Under the pieces are notes generated by a model. That model searched no databases and had not been told where the DNA came from. It worked only from the letters and a program-made list of their open reading frames with translations. The translations under genes were made by a program, and so were the position numbers. A DNA stretch of 64,000 nucleotides from Dama dama (lineage: Eukaryota; Chordata; Mammalia; Artiodactyla; Cervidae): contig NC_083710.1 of NCBI RefSeq assembly GCF_033118175.1, positions 44,671,501 through 44,735,500 on the forward strand, in the 5' to 3' direction. Within the stretch, counting starts at the first letter, position 1. Every line of letters begins with the position of its first letter. Below are positions 1 to 10,711 of the stretch, piece after piece.

Positions 1-991
1 CTACAGATGAAGGGGCAGAAAAACTTTGCAAGAATTTATTTTTTAGATGATTATAAGCTAAACTTGAGATTAATGGATAGTTTACTTAAGAGTACTTAGA
101 AAAAAAAAATCTTGGTAATACTCAGTAGCCAATTGTCAGTAAAAAATGTCAAGGAAAAGGGGTCATTTTATAATCAATATATTGTTTAACCTACAATTGG
201 TTAAAAATGAGAAAGGAGCATGAAAATATCCTCAGACTGACGTCTTTTGCAGGAAGAATCTGGCAGCGGCATCCGGTACCAGCTGGCGTTTATGCAGGTT
301 CCTCCTGGGCCAGAAGCCAGGAGAGGATTGCAGTAATCTAATCCTGAAATAACAAAAGTGTGAAAGACCACTTCAAGGTCTAATTCAAACAGACATGATT
401 ACAACCTAATAGGGAATTAAATATTTTAAAACAAAATAAATCTAGGAAATACAGAAAGCTATAATATTTTATGATTATTCATTTCTAGTAGCAATTAAAA
501 CATTTAGCTCAATAGAAGAGGAAAAGTTCAAAATAAACTACAATATGAAAGATAATTAAGACAAAAAAGGGGCATATTGCAGCTTTTATTATTTCCATAA
601 GTATTCTTCCACAGTTCATAATTAATATATGTCATACAGTTATACTGTACATAATCTAGTTGGCTAAGTTGTAGGAACCAGGCAAATATATACTGCTACT
701 GACTAACCTTTTTGCTATTGATTGGAGTTTAGCCCCACTAGAAATACTTTAAAATGTGCAAACATAGAAAGTGATACATTACAATGATGCATTAAGAGCT
801 AAAAGCAAAATATTTGTAATAAAATGAAAAAACATATTTTAAAAAGCCAGCTGTATAACACAGACTGAATGAAGAAGAAAATAAAAGAACTCTTTTGTCA
901 AGAAAAATAGTAAGTTAATGCTACAATGTGTGATCATAAATTGCTCTGATTGAAACAGTTGTATGTATTATACTCGATGTGAGTAAGTTTG
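1..991. other. Unassigned AT-rich sequence
   Basis: No repeat family or gene is recognised over most of this block. The exception is a short GC-richer, CpG-containing patch near 240-340, listed separately as a candidate exon. The remainder is A/T-rich without a long open frame. Confidence 0.5.
253..336 (+). other. Candidate 3'-terminal exon (speculative)
   Basis: A splice-acceptor-like stretch (ctgac branch-like motif near 236, pyrimidine-rich tttt, then gcag ending at 252) precedes 27 open codons that end in TAA at 334-336. An AATAAA-type signal lies near 434-439. The patch is much richer in G+C and CpG than its surroundings, which is unusual for this window. However, all three forward frames are open across most of it, there is no upstream partner exon in the window, and I do not recognise the peptide. 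It could equally be a fragment of an old repeat or a processed gene. Seen: acceptor-like site, short open frame, polyA-like hexamer. Inferred: exon status. Confidence 0.18.
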
Positions 992-1194
992 CACATGCTT
1001 AGTCGTGTCTGACTCTTTGTGACCCCATGGACTGTAGCCTGCCACGGCCCTCTGTCCATGGGATTTTCCAGGCAAGAATACTGGAGTGGATAGCCATTTC
1101 CTTTTCAGGGTATCTTCCTGACCCAGAGATCAAACACAGTCTGGTCTCTGGCATTGCAGGCAGATTCTTTGCCATCTGAGCCACCGGACAAGCC
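992..1194 (-). repeat. Bov-tA SINE
   Basis: The sequence is the reverse complement of the ruminant tRNA-derived Bov-tA SINE. It starts with the BovB-like tail (gtcgtgtctgactctttg), runs through tccaggcaagaatactggag, and ends at the tRNA-like head (gagccaccggacaagcc). The head normally carries the RNA polymerase III A and B boxes, which makes it a SINE and not a tRNA gene. Confidence 0.93.
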
Positions 1195-2270
1195 AAAATT
1201 TGCCAAATGATGGTATGAAATATCCAAATGTTTAAATAATTAAATTTGAAAACATATCTGTTCATCTATTCCTTCTTAAAAAAGAAGAAATAGAGTCTCT
1301 TGTATTCAATCATATCTAACAATTTCTATTCACTAAACAATCACTTTGGAAACAAGGATTATGAGATTATAAAAACAGATCAAAATCTTAATAGATGCTT
1401 GAAGCTTCTATTTAGTGAAAATTTCAGTCATTTTGAAAATTTACAGAGGAACAGTTCTACATTTACTTTTGTGAATTTTATGTAAGAGAGCTTGAAGACC
1501 AATATATGGAGTATTATTAGAGTCATACTGAGGTTAGCACTCAAATACAAAGAAAAAAGAGTATAAAAACAGCTCTTTATAAAGAAAGTAGAGAAACAGA
1601 AGAGGAAGGGAAAAAAATGCAATAAGCTGAGTTCAAGCACATAAGCTCAGGAAGAATCGAAGTTTACTGAGTAAAGTGGTTAAAGTGTTCCCCCTGGACT
1701 GTTGTAATGAAGCCATGAAAGTAAACTATTTCTGGAGGGAAAAGTGGGTCTTTGATCTATACTTCACCTCAAAGCCTAAGGGATGCAGGTGGATTATATT
1801 TTGAAAGCAAGATCAGAAGACTGTCAAGAAACAACCAAAAAAGCTACCAGGAAATATTGGTGTTGGCAAAAGAAAGAGATTTTCTCTTATTTATTCATAC
1901 TATCAAAAGGAGTCAAGATTCCCTGACTCTCAGGACAGTCTCTGATATAGACAAACCAGGGTCCTCTCATCTTATCTTTTATCATTGATTTTTGAACCTA
2001 AATAAAGACCTTCAGATTTATCATCAGAAAATCACTTTAAAAGGTAAAACCTTCTAGTTTGGGGAAGTCTTGCTTTTGACAAATCAAAAAGTAACAGAAG
2101 CACAATAGATTATCATCAATGATCTGTCTTCCTTCAGCACCTACACAGAGTAACTGTCTATTGGTAGGTGTTCTGCTGGTAACTATAACCCTCAGGTCTG
2201 TCATTAGACTACATGTCTACCCTGCAAGCCAGGAGGATAATTTTTTTTTTTTTTTTCTGCCTTTCAAATA
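1195..2270. other. Unassigned AT-rich sequence
   Basis: I recognise no gene or repeat family here. Short open frames (for example 1,752-1,988) carry no recognisable domain. A T-run lies at 2,241-2,256 just before the next SINE. Confidence 0.5.
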
Positions 2271-2462
2271 GGGCTTCTCAGGTGGCGTTAGTGCTAAGAA
2301 TGTGCCTGACAGGGTGCAATGCAGGAAACACAAGAGATGCAGGTTCAATCCCTGGGTTGGGACATGACAATTTACTCTAGTATTCTTGCCTGAAAAACGC
2401 CGTGGACAGAGGAGTTCATGAGGTCACAAAGAGTCAGACACGACTGAACACACTCACACACA
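2271..2462 (+). repeat. Bov-tA SINE
   Basis: A forward copy with the head gggcttctcaggtggc, a diverged B-box (ggttcaatccctggg) and the BovB-like 3' end (gagtcagacacgactgaac). It is more diverged than other copies here, and a short duplication-like stretch in the tRNA head (gtgcaatgcaggaaacacaagagatgc) lengthens it. Confidence 0.92.
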
Positions 2463-3859
2463 CCTTTCACATGTTGCCAAAATTTTGCTGACAACATTGT
2501 CGGGAAACATGATTCCTCTTTGCCAGTATGGTTTATAAAAGAAAAAAAAAATTCAAGAGGACATAGATGATAATTATATCAAAATACAGTAATTAGAAAT
2601 ATGTAGTTGCTAGTTAACAATCAAAACAACATCGTCAAAAAATTGTAACAAAATTTAGCTGCTGGATGTAGGAGCACAGAAAGACCCATAACTTTTTTTT
2701 TTTTTTTAGTCTAGCAGTACATATTGGCTAAAATCTGGAGAGGAAGAGAAGGGAAAGATGAACATCAAGAAAAAAAAAAGGTAGATTTATAATACTGAAT
2801 TTATTCAGTATTATTTAATACCGAATAATATTTATTCAGTATTTATTCAGTAAATTCAATGCTGAAATTATTGAGGGAATATTTAAGATCCCTCCATTTT
2901 TCTGTCTCCTGTATAATTTTTAATTATACCATTGCTGAACACCGTTGATTTATTAAACAAATGGCCAAATACACTTTCTTTCCACAAATTACACACACTG
3001 GACAAGCCTGGGCTAAATAGATATTCTATCCCTTAAATTTAATCAGTGGTAAAGTAATACATAGGAGTGAAATGAGAAAGCAGTCCATTTCTACAGTTTG
3101 TAAAGAAACCATGTTAAACTCTCATAGATAGCTCATTTCCTATTTAAGAATAGATGTTTTCTCCTTAAATTCTGTCATATAATTCACATAATTCCAAAAC
3201 ATTCCTTTGTGTATACAGTAGGCAGTATAGTTATTGCTATTTCCAACCAATCCTAATCATACAGAAATTGTTACCAGAGAATGGATAGTCAGAATAGATG
3301 ATCAGGGAAATGTAGACTAATCCGTAACATGATGGGAGAATAAGACAGTGAGATTCCACTAAATATCAGTTCTGAGCTTACTTGAATATTTCATAAATCT
3401 GGATACCACTGCTGTCCTTGAAGAAGACTGATGTATTACAGGAATCACATGACAAATATAGTTAGATTGTGTAGTGATATCCTTTATCAAAACATTGTCA
3501 TTTCCTCCACTCATGAGTACATAGTAGAAAACATATACTCAGCTCCTAGAAAAATTCTAACATTAAATTATAGTAATTTTGATTTTGAGAGCTTAATAGA
3601 ACATTTTGAATCTCTATCTGTGATGCACATTTCTGAATAACTGCTTGAAACATTCAACTGTAAAGACTTAAGACTTTCAAAATTAAGTAAGGCAGTGGCT
3701 GCAACTGCAACTGCTTTTCAAAAATTGATAAAGCTTCTGTCTTCTGGTATATGGTTATCAGCTTGACAGAGATTTAATCTGCAAGGAAAGTATATAGACA
3801 TAAACACATGTATACATTAAAATAATGTGTATGTGTATAATATATATACACTATATTGG
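2463..3859. other. Unassigned AT-rich sequence
   Basis: No recognisable gene or repeat. A short local repetition of 'tattcagtat' units lies at about 2,800-2,850. An alternating AT/GT patch lies at about 3,815-3,850. Confidence 0.5.
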
Positions 3860-3965
3860 CAGATTGATTAAAGTTGATGAGCCAGTTATACAGAAATAAG
3901 GAGTTTATTATAGATATTAAACATATGTAATTGGGGGGTGAAGCTGATGGAGAAGTCTAAAAGGC
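3860..3965 (-). repeat. Possible MLT2-type LTR fragment
   Basis: The stretch with gagtttattatagatatt, a 'ggggg..gaagctgatgg' segment and 'gagaagtc' resembles the reverse complement of the end of an MLT2 LTR, as seen clearly at 7,552-8,072. The match is weak and short, so this is a guess. Confidence 0.22.
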
Positions 3966-4914
3966 TGTTAACTTCTGCATACCATGTTAGAATTTAAATC
4001 ACCATGATAAGTGAGGCTGGTAGTCATAGGGTGAAATGGCAGAATGCGTGGAAAACCGAAACACAAAAGGGAAAACTGAAACATAATAATATGGAACTAT
4101 TAAGCACGAAATGAGATGATGAATGAAAAACTGGAACTCACATATATCTGGTGGAATTATGGACCTGACTCATTACCTCATAAGAGGCCAAATGGTAAAC
4201 GTTGAGAATTTGTTAAGGCAGTGAACATAAAATAGATCATGTGAGAAACTTTTCACCATGGAAATTGGCAGATTCTTCTAATTAGAGATATTTTTTTCTG
4301 GAAATCATAATTCAAAACTTTACTACGATAGCACTGCATCTACCTCCGACCTCTACCCTCTCCAGTGTTGCCACTGACTCATGTTACACCCTCTACCACT
4401 ACAGAGACACACTGCTGCTTAGCCCAGAACTCCAAAAAGCTGAAAGAGAAAATCTGTGGGAGCTGGAACAGCAACCTGGGTGGTCCCACCATCAAGGAGA
4501 TGAGTCAGCAACAACATATGATCTGATGTAAGCAGAACACCTGGCCCTGACCTTCAGAGCATAAAAGCAGCCATTGCTTCACTTCTTTCTCCAAATCTTG
4601 CTCAGTGTTTCTGTACTGTAAACCCTATTTCAGAAGTATTCAGGGAAAAGAACTCAAGAAAATGTAGTTTCAACTAAGTAAGGTGACAAAGCACAAAGCT
4701 ACTACATAGTCGGACACCATACATTTGCTATAGCTCTTTTCCATTCTGTTTCAGAGACATGTTAAGTCTTTGAATAAGTACAGTTCTGCAGAATTGCTAA
4801 TCATCTACCATGCTGATGACACTGTTGATAGAATCTGAAAAATGTGGCATTTAGATTTCCAATTAGGAGTCTTAAAATAAACCCTTTTGGTGGCCTGGAT
4901 CACACTTACAAATA
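3966..4914. other. Unassigned sequence, GC-richer core at about 4,320-4,640
   Basis: No family is recognised. The segment 4,320-4,640 is richer in G+C than its flanks and contains a TATA-like 'cataaaagc' near 4,560 followed by cttcactt. This could be an LTR U3/R region of an unrecognised endogenous retrovirus. The flanks are plain AT-rich DNA. Confidence 0.35.
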
Positions 4915-5385
4915 ACACTGTGGTAGACTGAGTTTCATTTCCAATTCTTCGCTTCCCTTTAGTGCTACAATAAGCCACACACTTGCAGTGGTTTCATTGT
5001 GAGAGGAGCACATTTCCATTTTCCCAAGCCGTACTTTTGGCGAGGTCATTAACTTGCTTTAGCCCAGTGAAATGAGCGCATCAATATGAAATACGTGTGG
5101 ATGTTTGGACTTAGTACTCTCGTACTTCTGCTACTGGAAAGTGAAAGAAATACTCCAGACAGCCACTATCCATGATGTCTGGAGCTGAGGCCAGCTGAGC
5201 CCAGCTGAAGCCAGCTGAGTTCATGAAAATTTAGCCAACCTGCAGATTTGTGACTTGAAGGTGAACCATATTAGCTAAACCAGAGAGGTATGGAAAAGAG
5301 GATAAATGCTTTTTATCAGATATCACTGATTATCCAGTGGTTAATAACCATTATTGTGACAAGGGCTAACTAGCACAGCTACTTT
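4915..5385 (+). repeat. MLT1-like MaLR LTR (old)
   Basis: Several blocks resemble MLT1-type LTRs in order: gtggtagactgagtttcatttcc at the left, 'acttgctttagcccagtgaaatg' in the middle, 'ctgcagatttgtgac' and 'aaccagagagg' to the right, and 'tattgtgacaagggctaac' at the end. The copy is heavily diverged. A short tandem repetition of 'agctgag/agcccagctga' occurs at about 5,180-5,220. Confidence 0.5.
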
Positions 5386-5529
5386 ATAAGGAGGCTTTCT
5401 TTTGGTGAACAAAACATGCTTGAAATTAACTGAAAAAAATGGCTTAAACATATATTTGATAAAACTTGATTGTAACATATCAATTTGAATGTAGAGAAAG
5501 ACATTTCCATTTAAAATGTTGAGAGTGAC

Positions 5530-5695
5530 AGGACTTCCCTGGCAGTCCAGTGGCTAATACTCCATGCTCCCAGGGCAGGAGGCACAGGTTCAATCCTTTT
5601 TCAGGGAGCTAGAGCTCACATGCCACTATTAAGTGTTTGACTGCCACAACTAAACATCCGGTGCAGCCAAAAAAACAGATATATATATTTTAAAT
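5530..5695 (+). repeat. CHR-2-type tRNA-derived SINE
   Basis: The head ggacttccctggcagtccag, a diverged B-box (caggttcaatcc) and the '(g)gtgcagccaaaaaa' 3' end are characteristic of the cetartiodactyl CHR-2 SINE. It is older than Bov-tA. It ends in an AT-rich stretch. Confidence 0.82.
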
Positions 5696-6111
5696 ATTAA
5701 CAGTGAGATTGGCTTTTAGTCGTGTATAAAATTAATGGTTTACTTCCTAGTCACTCCCAAAATTCAAATTCAGTACTACTGTCAATGGACTTCATAAATA
5801 TAAAGAAGCAAATAGCTGTCTTTCCAGGACAGCATGAAACAACAGAACATGCATACAATTGATGGTAAAGATACAGCATCTGTAAACAGCCATTGTCAAA
5901 TGCATTCTACTACCTGCTTCAGCTCTATGAAAAATGGACACAACTTGATACCTGACAACACATCACCGCGGCCTCTCTCTGCATTCAGCAGGTGCCTTCT
6001 GCCTTCAGTGGCAAGTATCACCTCTTTCATTAATTTTTTTTAACATCATCCTTATCTTTTGACCTGAAATGAGTGGAAATAGCTTTTAAATAATTTTTCT
6101 CAAACCTCTTA
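5696..6111. other. Unassigned sequence
   Basis: No repeat or gene is recognised. The 69-codon frame at 5,834-6,043 has no recognisable domain and is probably chance. Confidence 0.5.
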
Positions 6112-6530
6112 AGGATCTATATTATTTTCTTAGCTTTGTTATAACAAATCACAACATACTAGGTGCCTTGAAGCAATAAACATTTATTCTTACATAATTC
6201 TAGAGACTAAAGGTGTGAAATGAAGATGTTGCCAGAGTCAAGCTCTCTCTGAAGGCTTTAGGAAGGAATCATTCCTTCTCTCTTCTAGCTTCTAGCAGCT
6301 TCCAGTAACCCTTGGATTCTCTCCCTTGTGGCTGCCCTCTAACATCTGCCTCTATCTTTAAACAGTTTTTTCTTCCTCTTTATAGACACCAATCCCTGGC
6401 TTTAAGGTCTATCCTAATTCAGTACAATCTCACTTTAACTAATTACATCTGAAAAGATCTTATTTCCAAATAAGGTAAAATTCTGAGGTTAAAGGTGAAC
6501 ATGAACTTTTGACCACTGGTCAGCAGACTC
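6112..6530 (-). repeat. MLT1 MaLR LTR (minus)
   Basis: The block reads as a reverse-complement MLT1 LTR: 'gctttgttataacaaatcac' near the left end, 'ctctctgaaggctttagg' and 'tctagcttctagcagc' centrally, 'atagacaccaatccctgg', then 'atttccaaataaggt' and 'attctgaggtt' near the right end. The order of these blocks matches the family, with moderate divergence. Confidence 0.72.
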
Positions 6531-7284
6531 TTGGTTCCCCTAAAATTCCCACATCCATTCCGCTTGCAAAATACATTCACTTTGTCTCAATGTCTTGCAA
6601 AGTCTTAACCTATTCCAGCATTAATCCTTGCAAATTCTAATCTAAATGACATCAACTGAATCTTTTCCAAATCTCATCATCTATATCATATATGGATGAA
6701 ACTCTGGATATAATCTACACTGGAACAAAATGTTTCTCCATCTGTGGACCAGTAAAAATTAGGAAGCACAGCATCTGCATTCAAAATGTAACAGTAAAAC
6801 AGGCATAATGTAGGCATTCCCATTAGGAAAAGGAGAAAATGAAAGAAAAAAATGGGATTAATGCTCCAAAGCAAGTTTAAAATCAAGCAAAGCAAATTCC
6901 ATTAGATTTTAAATCTTTTGTGGCTTTATACTGTGTCTTCTGGGACCTTGGCAGCAGGGTTGGTTTCACTCTGCAGACCAAACCACATATAAAACTTTTG
7001 TCTTAAATGATAACTTATGATTATCACTAAAGATTCTGGGGGTTGACTTGGCACAGCTTGCAGTACTTGCTTGGATTTTTCATGCTGTTACAAATAATCT
7101 GCCGCTAGAGGCATCTTAATGCAGGACAAACCAGTTGGTTTGTTGAAAAGACTGATAATTAATATTTGTCATAGGATGGGACTTTTGCTAACCATGATAT
7201 GGCCTCTCTGTGTGTCCTGGCTCTTGAAAAAAGACATCCATGTTCTAGGAACAAGAGTTTTGAAAATTAGAAATCTCAGCTACT
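6531..7284. other. Unassigned sequence
   Basis: No gene or repeat family is recognised with confidence. An open frame on the minus strand (6,686-6,895) is hydrophobic because of AT-rich composition and shows no domain. Confidence 0.45.
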
Positions 7285-7480
7285 AAGAAAATGAAAGGCT
7301 CCTTCCAGAACTACTACGTGCCACTCCTACCAAGTGGGATTGGTCATAGCAGTTACAAGTCTGCTCGGATTCAAGAGGGCTGAGAAACAAGAGCCGTATC
7401 TTGATGGAGGAGTTGCAAAGTCACATTGCAGAAGAGCATATCATATCAGAACTACTGTTTGGACATCCTTTTAGACATGC
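7285..7480 (+). repeat. Old LTR-like interspersed repeat, family not named
   Basis: The blocks 'agaactactacgtgccactcctacc', 'attcaagaggg' and 'cttgatggaggagttgcaaagtcacattgcag' look like a mammalian LTR 3' portion that recurs widely. I cannot name the family. A related, longer copy may lie at 8,235-9,000. Confidence 0.3.
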
Positions 7481-7551
7481 CAGTTAATTAATATGTATGT
7501 ACACATACATATGTATATCCTATGTTATCTTGTTATATACTATATAATTTG

Positions 7552-7590
7552 GGTATATTAGTAAGGATTTTCCAGAGAAACAGAATAAAT

Positions 7591-7647
<57 letters not shown>

Positions 7648-8072
7648 TGATAAAGAGAGAGAGAACTGACTCATATGATAATAAGGGTTGAGAAGTCCCA
7701 TGATCTGTCATCACTAAGCTGTAGATTCAGAAAAGCTAGGATGTAGTTCTCATCCCATTCCCAAGGCCTGAGAACCCAGGGAACCTCTGCTGTAAATCCT
7801 GGCCCAAGGGCAGGAGAAGACAGATGTCCCAACTCAGCAGAAAAAGAGGAAGCAAAAAGGGCAAACACCTCCTTTCTTTGCCTTTTTATCCTGTTCTGGC
7901 CTCAATGAGTTGGAGGATGCCCACCCACATAAGGGAGGACAATGAACTTTGTTGATCCACCAATTCATACACTAAACTTATCTGAAAACACATGCACAAA
8001 CATACTCAGAAATAAAGTTTAATCTGGGCACCTCTTGACCCAGTCAAGTTGACACATAAACTGACCATCACA
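7552..8072 (-). repeat. MLT2-type ERV-L solo LTR
   Basis: A complete LTR in reverse orientation. It begins 'tatattagtaaggattttcc agagaaacag' and ends 'agtcaagttgacacataaac' plus 'ccatcaca', so the sense strand reads tgtgatgg...ctaata. Flanking 'ttggg' (7,549-7,553) and 'gtggg' (8,073-8,077) fit a 5 bp TSD with one mismatch. No internal ERV sequence adjoins it, so it is a solo LTR. It is the same LTR class as the 3' LTR of the provirus at 35,667-36,130. Confidence 0.8.
7591..7663. repeat. Compound (TG)n(TA)n(GA)n microsatellite
   Basis: Runs of TG, then TA, then GA dinucleotides lie inside the MLT2 LTR, at the place where this LTR naturally has a short AT/GA-rich tract. The tract appears to have expanded and is likely polymorphic. 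Confidence 0.95.
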
Positions 8073-8234
8073 GTGGGTCACATGTTTTCTCCAACATCCA
8101 TTGAAAGATTTTCTTTTTTCCAATCTTCTGAAGGTTTTAGGATCCCTCCCCTATCTACAATCCTAAAACCAATGTCACATGATTTGCTGATCTTTTTTAA
8201 ATAACAACATCTCATTCCAAAATGTAATTTCTGG

Positions 8235-9000
8235 AATTTCCAACTATCTATTATTGCATGCCAAGTTACCCTCAAATTTAATAGGTTAAAACAATTATTA
8301 TCTTCTGTATTTCTGTGGATTGTCTCAGCCTAGCTAACAGGCATTTCTTAGCTCTCTTATCCATTAGGTGACAGATAGGACTGAAGCCATCAAGTAGGGT
8401 CACTGATAGGGCCTCTGGTTCTGTTTGTCACTCAAGAATCTCAGCTGGAACTTTCAGCCATAGCACTTATCTTTTTTAATGTAGCTTAGTCTTGAAACAG
8501 GATGGCATCTTTGTTCCAACTATGCTTCCCTGTGTTTAGTCATTCAGTCGTGTCCAACTCTTTGCAACCCGATGGACTGTAGCCCACCAGGCTCCTCTGT
8601 CCACGGGGATTCTCCAGGCAAGAATACTGGAGTCGGTTGACAGGCCCTTCTCCCGGGGATCTTCAAAGCCCAGGGATCAAACCCAGGTCACCTGCATTGT
8701 AGGCAGATTCTTCACTGCCTGAGCCACCAGGGAAGCCCTGTTCCATCTGGGAGTATCTCAAAAGTCAGCACCCCAAATTATGAGAAGCTGCAAACTTGAT
8801 TGAGGCCTACCTCCAGAACTGGCAAGGTGATATTTTTCCTGATCTATCTGTTAAAGTAGGCCCAAGGCCTGCTCATATTCAAGGTATTGGAGAAATGAGC
8901 ACACTTTCTTGATGAAAGAATAATGCCACTTAGTAGAATCACACACAGGAATGAACACATGGTTGTAACCATCTCTGGAAAAGATGACTGAGGAAGTGGT
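8235..9000 (+). repeat. Old LTR-like repeat split by a SINE
   Basis: 'ctattattgcatgccaagttaccc', 'ttaataggttaaaacaa' and 'tctgtatttctgtgg' on the left, and 'gagaagctgcaaacttgattgaggcct' with 'agaactgg' on the right of the Bov-tA at 8,534-8,739, look like two halves of one ancient LTR-type repeat. I cannot name the family. Confidence 0.33.
8534..8739 (-). repeat. Bov-tA SINE
   Basis: A well-preserved reverse copy running from 'gtttagtcattcagtcgtgtcc' to 'gagccaccagggaagccc'. It interrupts the old LTR-like repeat. Confidence 0.95.
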
Positions 9001-9029
9001 TTCTCTTGTGAAAGAGATCAAAAGATAAC

Positions 9030-9362
9030 TGCTATGGTATAATGTTTTTGTCCCCTCAAAACTCATGCATTGAAATCCTTGCCACCAAACATGATGGTAT
9101 TGAGACATGGGATGTTGAGGAGGTGCTTAAATCATAAGGCTGGAACCCTCATGATGGGATTAATGCCTTGTAGAGGGGCTCCACAGAACTCCTCTGTTCA
9201 TTTGATCATGTAAGGATATAATGAGAATTTGTGACACAGAAGAGAACCCTCACTCAACTCTGCTGGCACCCTGGTCTCACTCTTCCAGCATCCAGAACTG
9301 TGAGAAATGAATTTCTGAATCTTATAAGCTTTGCAGAGTAAGGTGTTTTCCTATAGTATTCT
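9030..9362 (+). repeat. MaLR LTR of MST/MLT1 type
   Basis: 'atggtataatgtttttgtcccc', 'aaaactcatgcattgaaatcc', 'gggattaatgcc' and 'ccagaactgtgagaaatgaatttc' appear in the order of a MaLR (MST/MLT1A-like) LTR in sense orientation. The right end decays after 'aatcttataagc'. Confidence 0.7.
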
Positions 9363-9654
9363 GAATGGACTGGGAAGAGTAACCATCTAAATACATTTCC
9401 ACTTCACTTGGGACACAGAAGGTATTTCTAGTTTCTTGAACTTTTAGGAATGACTATATCACTGACATGGTAGAATGAACTTAGAAATGTGTCTACTACT
9501 TCCATACTTATTTCCATCGTGCTATTGCTCACTTTTTTGTTGTTGTTGTTTGTTTTCTGGTTTTAGTTGGCTAAGACAGTGATACCCAGGGCAGTCTGGG
9601 AAACAACAATATGTTAAAGACCAAAGAATCTGTGACTCTGTGTCCTTAAATGAC
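9363..9654. other. Unassigned sequence
   Basis: No gene or repeat family is recognised. A short (TTG)n-like run lies at about 9,538-9,552. Confidence 0.5.
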
Positions 9655-10711
9655 TGTGTGGATTATTGTTGCTTTTCAGTCACTAAGTCATGTCTGACTC
9701 TTTACTACCCCATGGCCTGCAACACATCAGGCTCCTCTGTTCTTCAATATCTTCTGGAGTTTGCTCAAATACATGTCCACTGAGTAGGTGATGCTAACTA
9801 ACAATCTCATCTTCTGCCACCCTTTTCTGATTTTGCATTCAATCTTTCCCAGCATCAGGGCCTTTTCCAATGAGTCGATCTTCACATCAGGTAGCCAATG
9901 TACTGGAACTTCAGCAACAGTCTTTCTAATGAATATTCAGGGTTGATTTTCTTTAGGATTGATTGGTTTGATCTCTTTGCAGTCCAAGGGATTCTAAAGA
10001 GTCTTCACCACAACAATTTGAACACATCAATTTTTCAACACTCAGCCTCCTTATGGTCCAACTCTCACATCTATACATGACTACTGGAAAAATCATAGCT
10101 TTGACTATATGGACATTTGTTCACAAAGTGATGTCTTTGCTTTGTAATACTCTGTCTAGGTTTGTAATAGCTTTCTTTCCAAGAAGCAATTGTCTTTTAA
10201 TTTCACGCCTGCAGTCAACATCAGCAGCGATATTGGAACCAAAGAATATAAAATTGGCTCCTGTTTCCAATTTCTCTCCATCTATTTACCATTAAGTGAT
10301 GGGCCCAGATAGCATGATCTTAGTTTTTTGAATGTTGAGTTTCAAGGCAGTTTTTTCACTCTCTTTTTCACCCTCATCAAGAGTTCTCCTTTACTTTCTG
10401 CCATTAAACTAGTTATCATCTGCGTGTCTGAGGTTGTTGAAATTTCTCCTGGCAATGTTAATTCCAGCTTGTGAGTCATCCAGCCCAGCACTTTGTGTAA
10501 TGTACTCTGCATATAAGTTAAATAAGCAGGGTGACAATATACAGCCTTGTCATACTCCTTTCCCAATATTGAACCAGTCTGTTTTTCCATGTCTGGTTCT
10601 GATATTTCTTGATTCATTATACAGGTTTCTCAGCAGACAAGCACAGTGGTTTGGTATTACCATCTCTTTAAGAATTTTCCACAGTTTGTTGTGATCCACA
10701 CAGTCAAAAGG

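Noticed and set aside
2271..2462. tRNA-like sequences as possible functional tRNA genes (this and the other SINEs)
   Set aside because: They are heads of tRNA-derived SINEs joined to BovB-like tails, with diverged arms; none folds clearly as a tRNA by eye.
4320..4640. GC-richer patch with TATA-like motif as a host promoter
   Set aside because: There is no CpG island, no downstream exon and no conserved start; an unrecognised LTR is as likely.
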